This document shows positions 1-10,701 of a stretch of DNA of 64,000 nt, piece by piece. The notes beneath the pieces are model-generated. The model ran no database searches. It was not told the origin of the DNA and saw only the letters and a list, made by a program, of their open reading frames with translations. The stretch is taken from the NCBI GenBank assembly GCA_024138015.1, contig JAMXBB010000008.1:4916107-4980106 (forward strand). Reading direction: 5' to 3'. Every line of letters begins with the position of its first letter. Positions within the stretch are counted from its first letter, which is position 1. The stretch comes from Lumnitzera littorea. Its lineage: Eukaryota; Streptophyta; Magnoliopsida; Myrtales; Combretaceae. A program made the translations under genes and the position numbers.

Positions 1-113
1 CCTACTACTCGTGCTATTACGCTATAAACTTAAAATCGATAAATTATCAAAAGTGATTATAAATACTTACATACGCTAAATTGTTATTTATTCTTCTCTA
101 TTATTTTATAATC

Positions 114-119
114 CACGTG
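114..119. promoter_or_regulatory. G-box / ABRE-like CACGTG upstream of the PP2C gene
   Basis: A perfect CACGTG palindrome lies about 665 bases upstream of the likely PP2C start codon. ABA-responsive bZIP factors bind ACGT-core sites of this kind, and clade A PP2C genes are commonly ABA-induced. That this one works here is inference from position and family only. Confidence 0.35.
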
Positions 120-424
120 ATGTGTGACTGAAGACCGCTATCTCATGGTACTCGCATCCAAAATGCTACATTGTCGTTTGTCCACTCACGTCGAGCTCCG
201 CAAGGAAGGAAGATTCATTGAATCTCTCCGGCCGTCATGAAGCAACCGCCTGTGTCGATGGCCCTGAGCGTGCCATGTAAGCCTCTCTCTGTATCAATCT
301 CAGCCGAGCGCCCATCCAACGATTCAAATTCATCCCCACCCATCTTTTTTATACAACTCGAAACAAGTAAAGTCACTCAACCATTTGAAAGAGTTAAAAT
401 GGACATGAGAGGAAGAGAATGCTG

Positions 425-783
425 AAGGATGATGACAAGGGCTTATATAGTACTCCTTCATGTTTTCCTTGTTGATTTCATTTCTAGGTTTTGTTTCATT
501 GATATATCCTTGAACCTGTAACGGTTATCGATGATTTTTAGCAGCAAGTGAGATGAAAGATGAAAATGATAGCTAATGGCCGATAGTGATAGTTAATCAT
601 TTCAGAAGATTTATTTATTTTTTTGTTTTTTCAATCGGATTTACTAAGATAATATTAGACGGTTGTAGAGTTTCGATTATAATAAATAGAGTAAAGAAAA
701 GAGTTGAAAACGTTTTCCGTAAAATAAACACATTTCTTTTCCAGGTTTGATTCTTGTAATTCATATTTTGTAATTTTCATTTG
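425..783 (+). other. 5' flank / probable 5' UTR of the PP2C gene
   Basis: This gene-free stretch has a TATA-like TTATATAGTA at about 454-463 and AT-rich sequence up to TTTTCATTTGATGCAG at 774-789. That last stretch resembles a 3' splice site, so an upstream exon is possible. The ATG at 237 opens a 62-codon frame, but its obvious donor (GTAAGC near 277) would join out of frame, so I did not add it to the gene. Confidence 0.35.
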
Positions 784-2470
784 ATGCAGGAGATTCCCAA
801 ATGCAGAACTTTGGTTCGTCGAGTTGAGTCGGGTCTTGACATTCCGAACGTGATAGAACAATGCATGAAGGAGATAAAAATAATGGAAATGACATCGGCA
901 GGAAGTGTTACAGCAAATTACAAAGGAGAGGATGATGAAATGGATATGGATATATTACAACATTCGGCATCATCCTCGGTTAGTTTCTTCCTCAGCCAAT
1001 CAATGGGCGAAGATGAGACACTTGATGCTGTAATAACGGCGGGCAATGCTGGAGAAGTGAAAGCGAAAGTGAAAGAGAGGGACGCAGAGACTCCATGTTA
1101 TGGCTCCATATTGGTGGGCGGAAGGAGGAGAACTATGGAGGATGCTGTTATGGTGGTGCCAAGGGTGGTGGAAGTGGAGAATCTGGGGTCTTATGACTTC
1201 TATGCTGTGTACAATGGGCAAGGTGATTCAAACATATCTGATATATGCCGTGATAGGTTGCATAGGATATTAGTGGCGGAGATGGAGGCGGGAGGTGGGT
1301 CGGAAGTGGATGGTGGGAATGTTGATTGGGAGAAGATAATGAGGGTGTGTTTTGGGAAAATGGATGAGGAGGTGGAGAGAATAGGAGTGATGAAAGGTGG
1401 AGGATCGACGGCCACGGCGGTCTTGGTAGGGGAGGAAGAGGTGGTGGTGGCCAATTGTGGGAATTCAAGGACGGTTTTATGTTGTAACGGCGTTGCTGTG
1501 CCGTTGTCTCGCGATCATAAGGTGAGGTGTAAATTTGATTTCTCGCTTTAAATTAAAAAATAAAAAGAAAAAAAAAACACTTATTTGCTGAACATTGATC
1601 TCACTTCTCCTCTAGCCAGAAAGAGTAGAAGCAGCAGGAGGAAGGATCGTATACAGGAACGCACCCCGAGTTTCCGGATTATTGGCGACTTCAAGGTCTA
1701 TAGGTGAGATTTCAGTTTCTGCAAATATAATCCATCCATTCAGTTCCAATAAGCATGTTTTCATCTGAAATTGATGAAGAACCAGAGAACAATTTACAAT
1801 CATACTCTTATTTTTCGCATCACACCTTGGAGTTGCTTAAGAACAAGACATCATAGGACTTGCTGCGATAATGGAGGTTAAGTTTCTGGAGAGAGAGATT
1901 CGTCTTAAAAAAGTTTGCTAGTGCAGAATTTTCGCCCGACTCCTGCACCTGTATCGCACTATAAGGTTTGCGTCGAAGGATAATGTAGGTAAGGAGGGTA
2001 GTGATTGAGGTCATTGCAACTTGTGGCTTTATTTATGGGAACGTTTCTATGTAATTACAATCGGTTGTATCGCTTTGGTCTTGAGGTTAGTTCCTATAAT
2101 TTTTTTATCATTTGTTGCAGGGGCTCTTCATCTGAAGCCATATGTGATATCTGAACCTGAAGTGACCATTACCAAAAGAAATGAATCAGACAACTTCCTG
2201 GTGAGAGCAAGTGATGGCCTGTGGGATGTTCTGCCCAACGAGGTTGTTTGTCGAGTCGTCCAAAATTGCCTTGATGGACAGATGAGGAAGGTGGCTATGG
2301 AGGATTCAAGAGGAAGTGGAACAGAAGTTGCTGCAGCTACCTTGGCGCAGTTGGCAATGGCTTGCGGAAGCTGTGATAATATTAGTGTTATCGTGGTCGA
2401 CCTCAAGAAAACCGTAACAACACCTCCTACCCTGACACCCCATCTTATGAAAAAATCTTTGATGTTCTAG
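784..2470 (+). CDS. Clade-A-like protein phosphatase 2C with degenerate catalytic motifs (probable pseudophosphatase)
   Basis: Three exons, 784-1521, 1616-1703 and 2121-2470, have GT/AG borders and join in frame to 391 residues. The PP2C fold is recognisable: YGSILVGGRRRTMEDAV (residues ~106-122), GGGSTATAVLV, LKPYVISEPEVTITKR, ASDGLWD (305-311, intact) and a C-terminal DN pair (361-362). Family members dephosphorylate Ser/Thr through two metals, and clade A enzymes inhibit SnRK2 kinases in ABA signalling. Here the DGHG metal motif reads NGQG (144-147), GDSR reads GNSR (Asn227), AIGD reads SIGA, the PDRPDEL segment after DHK is mostly missing, and the Trp that locks into PYR/PYL receptors is Arg260. 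No stop or frameshift was seen, so it may be a retained pseudophosphatase. The start is taken at ATG 784; an upstream exon cannot be excluded. The 3' end converges on the endoglucanase gene. Confidence 0.82.
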
Positions 2471-3210
2471 CTTTTGTGAAGTGTGTGTTCTGTTTTATGC
2501 CAAATACAGTAAATAAATAAAGCGTGTTTAGTTAGATGTGAATTCCGGGAAGGCAGGCAGAGCAATTAGATGAATCAAGATGCAATTCATATAAGGGAGA
2601 TTTTCCCTTAAAATACACGAAGTGGAAGAAATTCGAGTAAGAAAATGGATAAAAAAAACCTGTGAAATGAAATTACCTTAATATTCTTAAAAAGCAAAGA
2701 GGTACATAGCATCGTCATTGAACAAACTATATATATCCTAGGAAATACAAAGGGACATATCGCAAAGATTGCAACTTACAATAAGAGAGGAATTACCCTC
2801 CAAAAACCTGAAAAAATGACTCCAACATCAATTAAGGAAGTCATTTCTCTTTACTTCTCAAAATCCACTCTTCACTGTAAATAGGAGGAGAAAGAGGATG
2901 AGCACTCCTTTTTTCTTTTTCTTTCTTTTTTTTTTTTTTTGTTTTTAAATCGTCTCTTCACTCCTTTCGTCCTCCAACCTTCAACATTATTCATCATCGA
3001 CTTCGTCTAAAACACTATAAATCGGATCAGGAGTTTTCCAAATCAAACAAGCGAAAATGAAAGTCTGAAAAGAAAGAAGAAAAGGGCTTTCCTTGGGATT
3101 GCATATCTTGTATCCTGATCGATCTTCTTCTTCTTCTTTTTTTTTCTTTCTTTTTTATACAAACCTTGGAACTGTGTACTCGATTTTTTCTTATGTTAAA
3201 TAGTTTTTTC
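2471..3210. other. Convergent intergenic spacer with PP2C polyadenylation signals
   Basis: This 740-bp spacer lies between the two stop codons. AATAAA occurs at 2512-2517 and 2516-2521, about 45 bases after the PP2C stop. The rest is AT-rich with a T-run near 2930. No gene was seen. Confidence 0.6.
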
Positions 3211-6200
3211 CTAGGCCAATGTATAGCTTGAGACAGAGACGTCTGCTTGAGATGAAGCATGGATGTAAACAAACTCCAGGCTTTTCCCAGCAGGTAGAGA
3301 TTGAATCCATGAAGGGAAGCCATATGAATAGCCGGATTTACTCAAACCCCATAGAGGACCGTAGAGCTTGGAAATCGAGAGGCTTAGATTCGTCAGTGTC
3401 TTATCAGATTTGTTAGTCACCACGGTTGAGTATCTGTAGTAAGTTTGCCCCTTTGCATTCCATGATGCTGTCATCTTTTGCTCAATGGAGAGAGGACTAG
3501 AAGTCACTGCTGAAAAAATACTTCGGAAGTTAGATACAAAACAAATCTATCTCATATGAATTGATGGAGATTGCTAAAAGCATACCAGGAGTTGGATTTG
3601 GTTTGGTAACTACTGGTTTTGGTGCTGGAACAACCACTGCACAAAAAAAAAAACCATGTTATTTAGTTATCGATGTTTAAGAAACCCTAAGTCCTGGATT
3701 TAGATTTCTGCAAGAGGAATTCAAGCGGCGATGTACCTGGAAGGAGCTGATTGTAACCACCATGACCACCACTCAATCTGGCTAATATACCAAGAAGAGG
3801 AGCATTATTGTAGGTGGCAGGCTCGGTTTGTTCATAGTTGTCTCTTTGGTCAGCAAAGTTGTCGTATGCATCAGGACCACCAACGAGAGCTCCTGAGAGT
3901 AGATTAGGATCGCTTGCTTTCCTGCTAAACCAGGTGGCATAACCTCCTCTGCAGCTTACGAACGAGGAGTCTACCTTTATGGAGACGATGGAAGCCCCTC
4001 GGTGGTGAACTTGTCTAGGGTAATTGTTCCCGTACCCCACCATGTAGCTTGTAGCCCTCGGGTTGTCTCCGAGGATGTAGTCTATCTGCAAAAACCAAAA
4101 CCTAATGTTATGGTGGGATCAATTCTCATGTTTCACCAACGAGACAGCATTGGTCATGGCAAGTTCGTTCAGGCACCTGTGACTTTGCCAAGGCGAGGAG
4201 TTCAGAGGATGGAACGCTGCCAGAAGAGCACTGCGCGTTCTTCCCTGATGAAGAAAGGTAATCGGAGTAAACCGTCAAGAGGAACGAAGCGCTGGTGACG
4301 AATTGCATGTTGTTCCACCTCTGGCGGAAAATGAGCCCTCCAGGGGTCTTCTGAACATTCCTAGTGCCCTTCCCAAGGCATGAGCACATGAAGTACTCTG
4401 CCTTCTGCTGGTACCTTTCGAAAACCGATGCATAGTGCCCAGCCTTGCCTTGCATCAAGAACTGCATTTACAAATAACACCACCAGTTAACTTACAAGCT
4501 CAACCAAAAACAACAATCTATTGATTGATTGACTGTGACTCCTCGTTTCAACCTCTGCCTTTAAATTTAAATCATAGATTTCAATTGAATTCCCAAGTTT
4601 TTTAAACAAAAAAAAAAAGAAAAAAAAAGAAAAAGGATTTCTCTACGGTTTTGTCCATGTATTATACAGAATTGGTTCAGTAAACCATATATATCTTTTA
4701 TGGTTTTGCTGTGGTCTGATATACAGATGGCTCTAAATTTGCACATTTAATTGCCAACAGAGACTTGAGGATTGGGATTTACCTTGGCAACAAGTGTTTG
4801 GACACCAGGATATTTAACATCCCAGCCAAACTCAGTCATGGCCCAACCGGTTCCACCAAGTGAGTCGCCATTCCTGCCAAGGTAGTCCAAGTAATATTGT
4901 TTGTTGGTTGCTTGGTACAGCCATGCTGCACCCCACAGCAACTCGTCCTGCATCCAACCAAACTCACCCAAACTCAGTAAATACACATCTAATCTAACCA
5001 ATGTATTTATATCTACTACATTGTTATTAATGTTAAAAGAACAAAAATACAAGACAAAACAACAACATACATTGTACCCACTAATTGATCTATAGTACTT
5101 CTGGGCCACTGTGATGCTGCTATCATATTTGCCCCTGTACTTGTCTGCAAATTCAAATAGCTGGTAAAAAAAAAAAAAAAAAAGGATTAATAAGCAGAAT
5201 TTGAGTTAATATATGTAAAAAGTTAAAAGGGTCATTTTCGAAAAAAAGGAAAACTTTGTCATACGTGTTGACCATGGATTTTAACAGTATTAAAATATAA
5301 CTATTTTAAATATAAAACTGAGTAGTGTATTAATCGCATACTTAAATATACGAGAAACCTATCCATCTTAACATGGCTTATGTACTACTATAGTATTTCA
5401 GTAGGACCATTCGGTCCACCCATTTAGGGGATCGTAGAATTTTTTAATGCTCACAGCATCATTTAAGAAATACTATTTTTTAAAAATATTTTAAAGACCA
5501 ATTTTTGACTCAATGACGGATCACCGACATTGAAGCATGACTCTCATGTGATAGTTAAGAGGAAAATGTCATTGAGGAAGTGAGGAGAGTACAACCAGAC
5601 AATATCCGTGATTAGCGCAAATGCAATATCTCCTTCTTTATTTTAACAAAATAGACATTAAATGAAAAACACAAACTGTAATAAAAATTAACTGTAGAAT
5701 TATGTGTATTACTTCTTAATAAACTAAAAAAAAAAAAACTTAATATGCTTTTTAATATCGTTTTTTTTTATAAACTATACACTTTTTAATATTGATTATA
5801 TAAATTAACTGAAAATAAAAAATTAAAAGAAATATAAATTTTTTTATTTGATATTTTAAGAAATGCTTTGAGTTCTCGATTAAAATATTTTCTTTTATAA
5901 GTTATAATATATGAGTTAAAAGTGCCAGAGGCACAAGATGATTGGAATAAAACCCATTTTAGAGGACAGACATCCTATACTATAATATGATAAAGTTGTG
6001 AATATTTATCAAAATTTGCATTAAATGCAATAATAAATGCTACTATTCCCAATAGCTAATTTTAGCAAGTAATTAACACAAATGGGGTTAGGGCTGATTG
6101 GTAGAGTCATAAAAGACTTAAGTCTTAAATCCTAGTCAATGCATGCTTCCAATTTTCTGCCGCATGCACCGACAGATCTGACATAAAGTTACTTTTTTTT

Positions 6201-7524
6201 TTTTTTTAATTTTTTCTCGTTTTTAATTTTTTATAGTTGGAAAAAGTTAAACCTATTGTAACCGCCTAGTACTATTAACAGAACTGCACATTCATTGCAC
6301 ATCTCGGGTCTCGTTTTCCAAAGATGGGCTGCAAATTAATTACAGGTCAAAAATGCTACGTTTGTGAATATAAAGAATAATTTTCTTTTGGCCGAAGAAA
6401 AATAAATAATAATATAAACTGATTTAACAATAGGATCTTGTTAATAGACACTAGATACTAATTAATAAATCTAAAAAATGGGGATATTTTATCTCGATAA
6501 TGTGAATTTATCAAGTACCCGAAACACATGACAACAGCTTTCATCTCCTCTTATAAAAATTTTCATCATAAATATTCAATTTTTCTTTATTTTTTTTGGC
6601 ATATGAATAGCTTTTTTTGCAATAAGTAAAATTAGTAAGTATTCCGATAATATTTATTATCAAAATCGATGTGAAATAATAATAATATTTTTTTTAGTTA
6701 TTTTAGTTTTATTACGTATAATTTTTTTTTTAAAATAACAACTGATTCCCGCAATTAGTGCTCCAAGTATTATTGACAGGCTGACAGCGACATAATAAAA
6801 GAGGACAGAGGGAAGGGAATGGGGACTGTCATACTCACTATGGACTAGTTCCTTTTTCTCGTATCAAAAAGTAATATTTATTTAATTTTATGTCATGAAA
6901 AATGTTATAATTGATAAAAAAGATAATCATAAGATCAGAGAAATCGTGACACCTGCTCGGCGTGGCGAAGTAGCTCACTAGCATAGGCAGGGTTGCTGTG
7001 CCTAAACACAATGGAGGCAGCAGCCATCGCGGCTGCAGTTTCACCAGCTAGATCCGACCCAGGATTGCTCGGGTCGATCTTATAGGCCCCACGATCTGTG
7101 GTCATATCCTCTGGCCTTTGCCAGCAGTAGTGGTCAGTGTTCCCATCTCCTACCTATAAATCCAAAAATCACCATTAAACCGTTAAAATAAATAAATAAA
7201 AATAAAAATAAAAACAAAAAGATCTACGTCCATATTAGTCAACAGTAAGAAATTAAAACGTTTTATTTTATTTTTTCCTTTTTCACCGCAAATGATTATT
7301 AAATTATTGATGGGGGACATGCACCATTATTTTTGGGACTTTCAGTTACATTTAAAAAAAAGGAACATAAAGCCCCATTTAAAAACAAAAACCACATGGA
7401 CCCATATGTACTAAAGACAATAGTGTATGATGAATCATATGAAGTTTCACTCTTTTAACCAATTGAAATTGACTTTCTATCATTCCTAACACTTGCAATT
7501 ACGTGTAAATGAACTGAAAAAAAA

Positions 7525-7556
<32 letters not shown>

Positions 7557-8265
7557 TAATCAAACCCAATTTTCAATTTCTTTTTCTTTTTAAATTTAGA
7601 TAGTAATAGTGAACAATGCGAAATTAATGGTGGTCACTTAATGTCAATAGGTTTTCCTAATCTAACGGTTTTCAAATATCTCAAACATACCCCGGATTAT
7701 TATTACTCGGGATGGGATTTTAAATGTGAATGGTAATTAAGTACCTCTCCATAGAGGACATTAGGTTGGGGATGAGCCTTGATGAAGTAATCAGTTCCCC
7801 ACTTAACAGCTTCCAGGGCATGACCAAGCTCTCCATTAGCAGCCATCTGCTTCCCATATTCAATTATACTCCATGACATCATCGTCACTGTGAATGCCAT
7901 TGGAAGACCAAACTTTACATTGTCACCAGCATCATAGTATCCCCCAACCAGATCCACCTAAAAAAAAAATTCCAAACTTTAGTATAGCCCAAAAATCGAA
8001 TTAATCGGAAACTTTCAAATCGATGCATTAGGAAAAGAAAATTTTATTTACTCACTCCACTAGCTTTGCCATCACCGAGACCAGAATTGGCTCTCCATGA
8101 GACCCTCTGGTTACTTGGCAAATGACCAGATCTCTGTGCCTCAAAGAACATGATGCTCTTGCTCAATGCTTGACCATAGTCATGACCAGCAAGAGCCAGA
8201 GGAAAAAGAAGACAGAGCAACGTAAACATCGGACCCATCGAAAAAATTCTTAAATTTCTCTCCAT
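3211..8265 (-). CDS. Endoglucanase, GH9 class C with C-terminal CBM49
   Basis: Endo-1,4-beta-glucanase, secreted to the cell wall; it hydrolyses amorphous beta-1,4-glucan. Nine exons read leftwards: 8265-8056, 7957-7745, 7153-6953, 5160-5071, 4947-4783, 4461-4177, 4085-3737, 3636-3586, 3509-3211. All have GT/AG borders and consistent phases, giving 620 residues, the usual class C length. A signal peptide ends near ALA|GHDYGQ. The catalytic DAGDN motif is at 79-83 (Asp79, Asp82). The GH9 His signature VHHRG is near 414-418, and the RDNYEQTEPA signature carries the proton-donor Glu476. A Pro-rich linker (exon 8, ~505-522) leads to a CBM49 domain (~523-620) with conserved YYRYSTVVTNKS and YGPLWGL stretches. 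CBM49 of tomato SlCel9C1 binds crystalline cellulose. The start is the ATG at 8265; internal ATGs at 8238 and 8229 would shorten the signal peptide. No disabling change was seen. Confidence 0.95.
6084..6210 (+). mobile_element. Possible tRNA-derived SINE remnant in endoglucanase intron 3
   Basis: Intron 3 is the largest intron (1,792 bp). It holds an A-box-like TAGGGCTGATTGG (6089-6101), a degenerate B-box-like GTCTTAAATCC (6122-6132), a TGCCGCATGCACC segment and a terminal T-run (~6193-6207). This order resembles poly(T)-ended plant SINEs. I could not find target-site duplications. Confidence 0.35.
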
Positions 8266-8560
8266 TTTTCTTTTTTTTTTCCACAATGCAAACCCAAGAA
8301 TATGGATATGACTCCCTCTAGAAATAAAGTTAAGACCTTTAAGTACTTCTGTGTTGTGTTGTGTCTACTCTGTTTTTTAACAAAATGGGGTTCTTTCTTT
8401 CGGAGACTTCTATAGCACAAAAGTGTCTTCCTTAACAATGGCAATGTGGGAAGAAAGGAAAAGGGGAAGGGAAATATAGAGAGAAAGGAGGTTAGGAAAT
8501 TGGGAAGAGCAGAGGGACTTGAAGGGTCTTTATATCGAAGTGGAGGAGGGAAGGAAGTAC
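8266..8560 (-). promoter_or_regulatory. Endoglucanase core promoter and 5' UTR
   Basis: On the minus strand TATAAAG at 8528-8534 lies about 265 bases upstream of the start codon, followed by a pyrimidine-rich leader, as in a plant TATA promoter. The transcription start is not visible. Confidence 0.5.
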
Positions 8561-9707
8561 CAAAAAGGTCACATATAGGCAGGGATCAATTAATGCAATA
8601 TATGTAATTAGTATTTCGGTCATGTTAACGCCTGTCTTGAAAAACCCTAATTATAAATTTTAATAAAAGAAATTTTTTTATGTTTGGACGAGTAATTACA
8701 TATTCCAAGAAAAAAATAAAAGTATAACATGTGTAAAGATTTTCTCTTTTAGCCTCTAACGGGTGTTTTAAATGCACCTATTAACCTTTTTTATGATTAT
8801 TAAATATAATAATGTTTTAAGAGAAATTATTTTTAATTTTAAAGGTTAAAAGGAGAAAAAAAAGAAGAAGAAGAAGAAACTGACAAAGAGAGGCCATGTG
8901 CGTCGCCTTGGCCTTTTTACATGATTGGGTCGGTGTGGATTTAATGTTTTCATGGTAAATAATATTAAAAGGAGAAAGCACCTACGATAAGGCTAGCCTT
9001 ATTTGGGAAAAGAAAATGTAAAAATATTTGGAATTTCGTTTTTATTTCATGGATGTGGTTTTCCAAACTTATTTTGGCCGAATAATTTTTTTTTTTTTGG
9101 GTAAGTTGGACGAATAAATTTGATTTTCCTAACAATGAAAAATGATTTCTTCTTTATAAAATGAAAGTTCTTTTTACCTCAGTCGTTATGTTGATACTTT
9201 TATTCACCTTCGTGGCATTTTATACGATAATTAACAATGAAGTGATTAACGGCTATTTCCTAAACATTTGTTAAAAGAGTAGTCACAAGTATTATGAAGC
9301 TTGAAGAATTCATTTACGGGCCAATTAAAAATTATTTGAGAAACATGTTAAATGGAACTCCTAAGTTATTATAAACTAAATGGAAATATTGAAAGCCACC
9401 ACGTCAAAAGTTTTTCATGAAGCGAGCAACAAGGGCTATGTTTTTTTCTTTTGCTTTTTCCTTTCCGTACAAGGAAAATGCGAAGGAAAAGTGGAAATTG
9501 CCTAAAAGGGAGAAACCAAGAGGAAAGAGACATGGAGCTTCCACATTGCCAAGTCAAAAAGTCTTTGGTTAATGTGATTGGGTATCTTATACCTTTGAAG
9601 TGTCAATATTGCCCTCGGACTCTCTTCTACTTTTACTCAAAGTCCAAGTGCTGTCTGTTAGGGCACGAAGCATTATTGGCAAATGGAATTAGAATTAGGA
9701 ATTGAAT
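8561..9707. other. AT-rich upstream intergenic DNA, no gene recognised
   Basis: AT-rich sequence with a GAAGAAGAAG microsatellite near 8862. An open frame at 9451-9705 has no recognisable domain and low-complexity composition. I see no defensible gene here. Confidence 0.5.
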
Positions 9708-10190
9708 AATTAGGTAATCAAATGCCCTAAAAGTTGAATTTGGTTGACCATTTCTTTCACCAGCGTGACACACGCTATATGGTTGGTAAATGGTAATCTA
9801 CTTAAATGCCATATGATGTATTGCTTTATAGATTTATCTTCTATCTTCTCTTTATCTAGGTACTACTATATACAAAAGTTTGAATATTGGGAAGTTCAGT
9901 TTTTCAGCAAGTGTCACAACCATAGGAAAAGCGTGGAGGAGAGGGAAAATGAAAATTGAGATTTAATGGATCAAAGTATAGTTTCATGAGAAAATTTTTT
10001 TGGGGTAATATTTCAAATAGCATATGAATTATAAATTTACTACTTGATTTTTTAATTCAACGATTTCGATACTCAATCAAAACTTTTCATTTTATTTTAA
10101 ATCACCTATTGCACATACTTATGATGTATATCCTACTTTAATTGGTGAGTAAACTAAGTAAGCAATAACAATGATGTGAAAAGTTTCAAT
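9708..10190 (+). repeat. Direct repeat, left copy (~0.48 kb)
   Basis: This block recurs at 12158-12685 in the same orientation. Shared stretches include AATCAAATGCCCTAAAAG, CATAGGAAAAGCGT and CTACTTTAATTGG. The copies differ by many substitutions and by a T-rich, G-rich insertion in the right copy (~12405-12450). There are no TG...CA ends and no primer site, so an ancient duplication or two copies of one non-coding repeat is likelier than LTRs. Confidence 0.75.
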
Positions 10191-10701
10191 CAAAATGAAT
10201 GACTTTCTAAGAATTAGTTGCCACTAATGACAAAATTGTGCAATGGATTATGCTAAAAAGGACAATATTTCATTGTGAGGAGTTCTAATTGAACCATTAC
10301 AAGTAACATAGGAGCAATTCATTAACTGAAAGCGAAGGAACAATGCACTATGCAAGGCAAAGTGCCATAAGATAAGGGTACCTCTTGAGCTTGCAAGAGA
10401 GCACTTATAAAGTCTTCCTTACCTAGTGATGGCTTAAACTTGTGGAATGAAATTAATGAGTACATTAGTTTTATAAGGGAGTAGATTGTGATACCCTTTA
10501 AATAAAAGGTGATGGAACTTCAATTATCGAGGCACTTTTTGATATAATAATTTAAAATTCATCAGAACTCTAAAATTAAGCATGCTTAGTGGAGAGCACT
10601 CCTAAAATAAGTTACCTCCTAGCACTATAGACAAGACTATATGAAATTTGATGCCAATGGGAAAATAATTTGATTAGAGGAGTTTCAATCGAATCATTAT
10701 A
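10191..10701 (+). mobile_element. Cassandra-type TRIM, copy 1 (left LTR truncated)
   Basis: A short non-coding LTR element. A 5'-truncated left LTR ends at 10301 in CCATTACA. A degenerate initiator-Met primer site lies at 10304-10315. The internal region is only 185 bp (10302-10486) and ends in a purine tract (~10475-10484). The right LTR is 10487-10701, starting TGTGATACCC. Its 10557-10622 segment matches plant 5S rRNA (ATCAGAACTC, TTAAGCATGCTTAG, TTACCTCCTAG), the hallmark of Cassandra. Internal length equals that of the second copy at 25118-25302. Confidence 0.82.
10557..10622 (+). repeat. 5S rRNA-like segment inside TRIM LTR (copy 1)
   Basis: It collinearly matches the second half of plant 5S rRNA, including the box A/internal-element region around TTAAGCATGCTTAG. 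Several changes look like C-to-T or G-to-A decay. It is not a 5S gene, because the 5' half is absent. In Cassandra this region carries the pol III promoter sequences. Confidence 0.8.

Noticed and set aside
237..425. 62-codon open frame upstream of the PP2C gene
   Set aside because: Its best donor would join out of frame to the PP2C exon and its protein shows no PP2C N-terminal features; at most an upstream ORF or leader.
1000..1468. Long antisense frames over the PP2C first exon (Pro/Ser/His-rich)
   Set aside because: Shadows of the G-rich sense codons; no domain.
3219..4298. Plus-strand frames over the endoglucanase
   Set aside because: Shadows of minus-strand exons that have clear GH9 homology.
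6838..7044. Minus-strand frame MKLQPRW... near endoglucanase exon 3
   Set aside because: Wrong frame; the correct frame gives the GSDLAGETAAAMAAAS stretch of GH9.
9451..9705. 84-codon plus-strand frame
   Set aside because: Basic low-complexity text, no domain, next to repeats.
10557..10622. 5S rRNA gene
   Set aside because: Only the second half of 5S is present, diverged, and embedded in a TRIM LTR.
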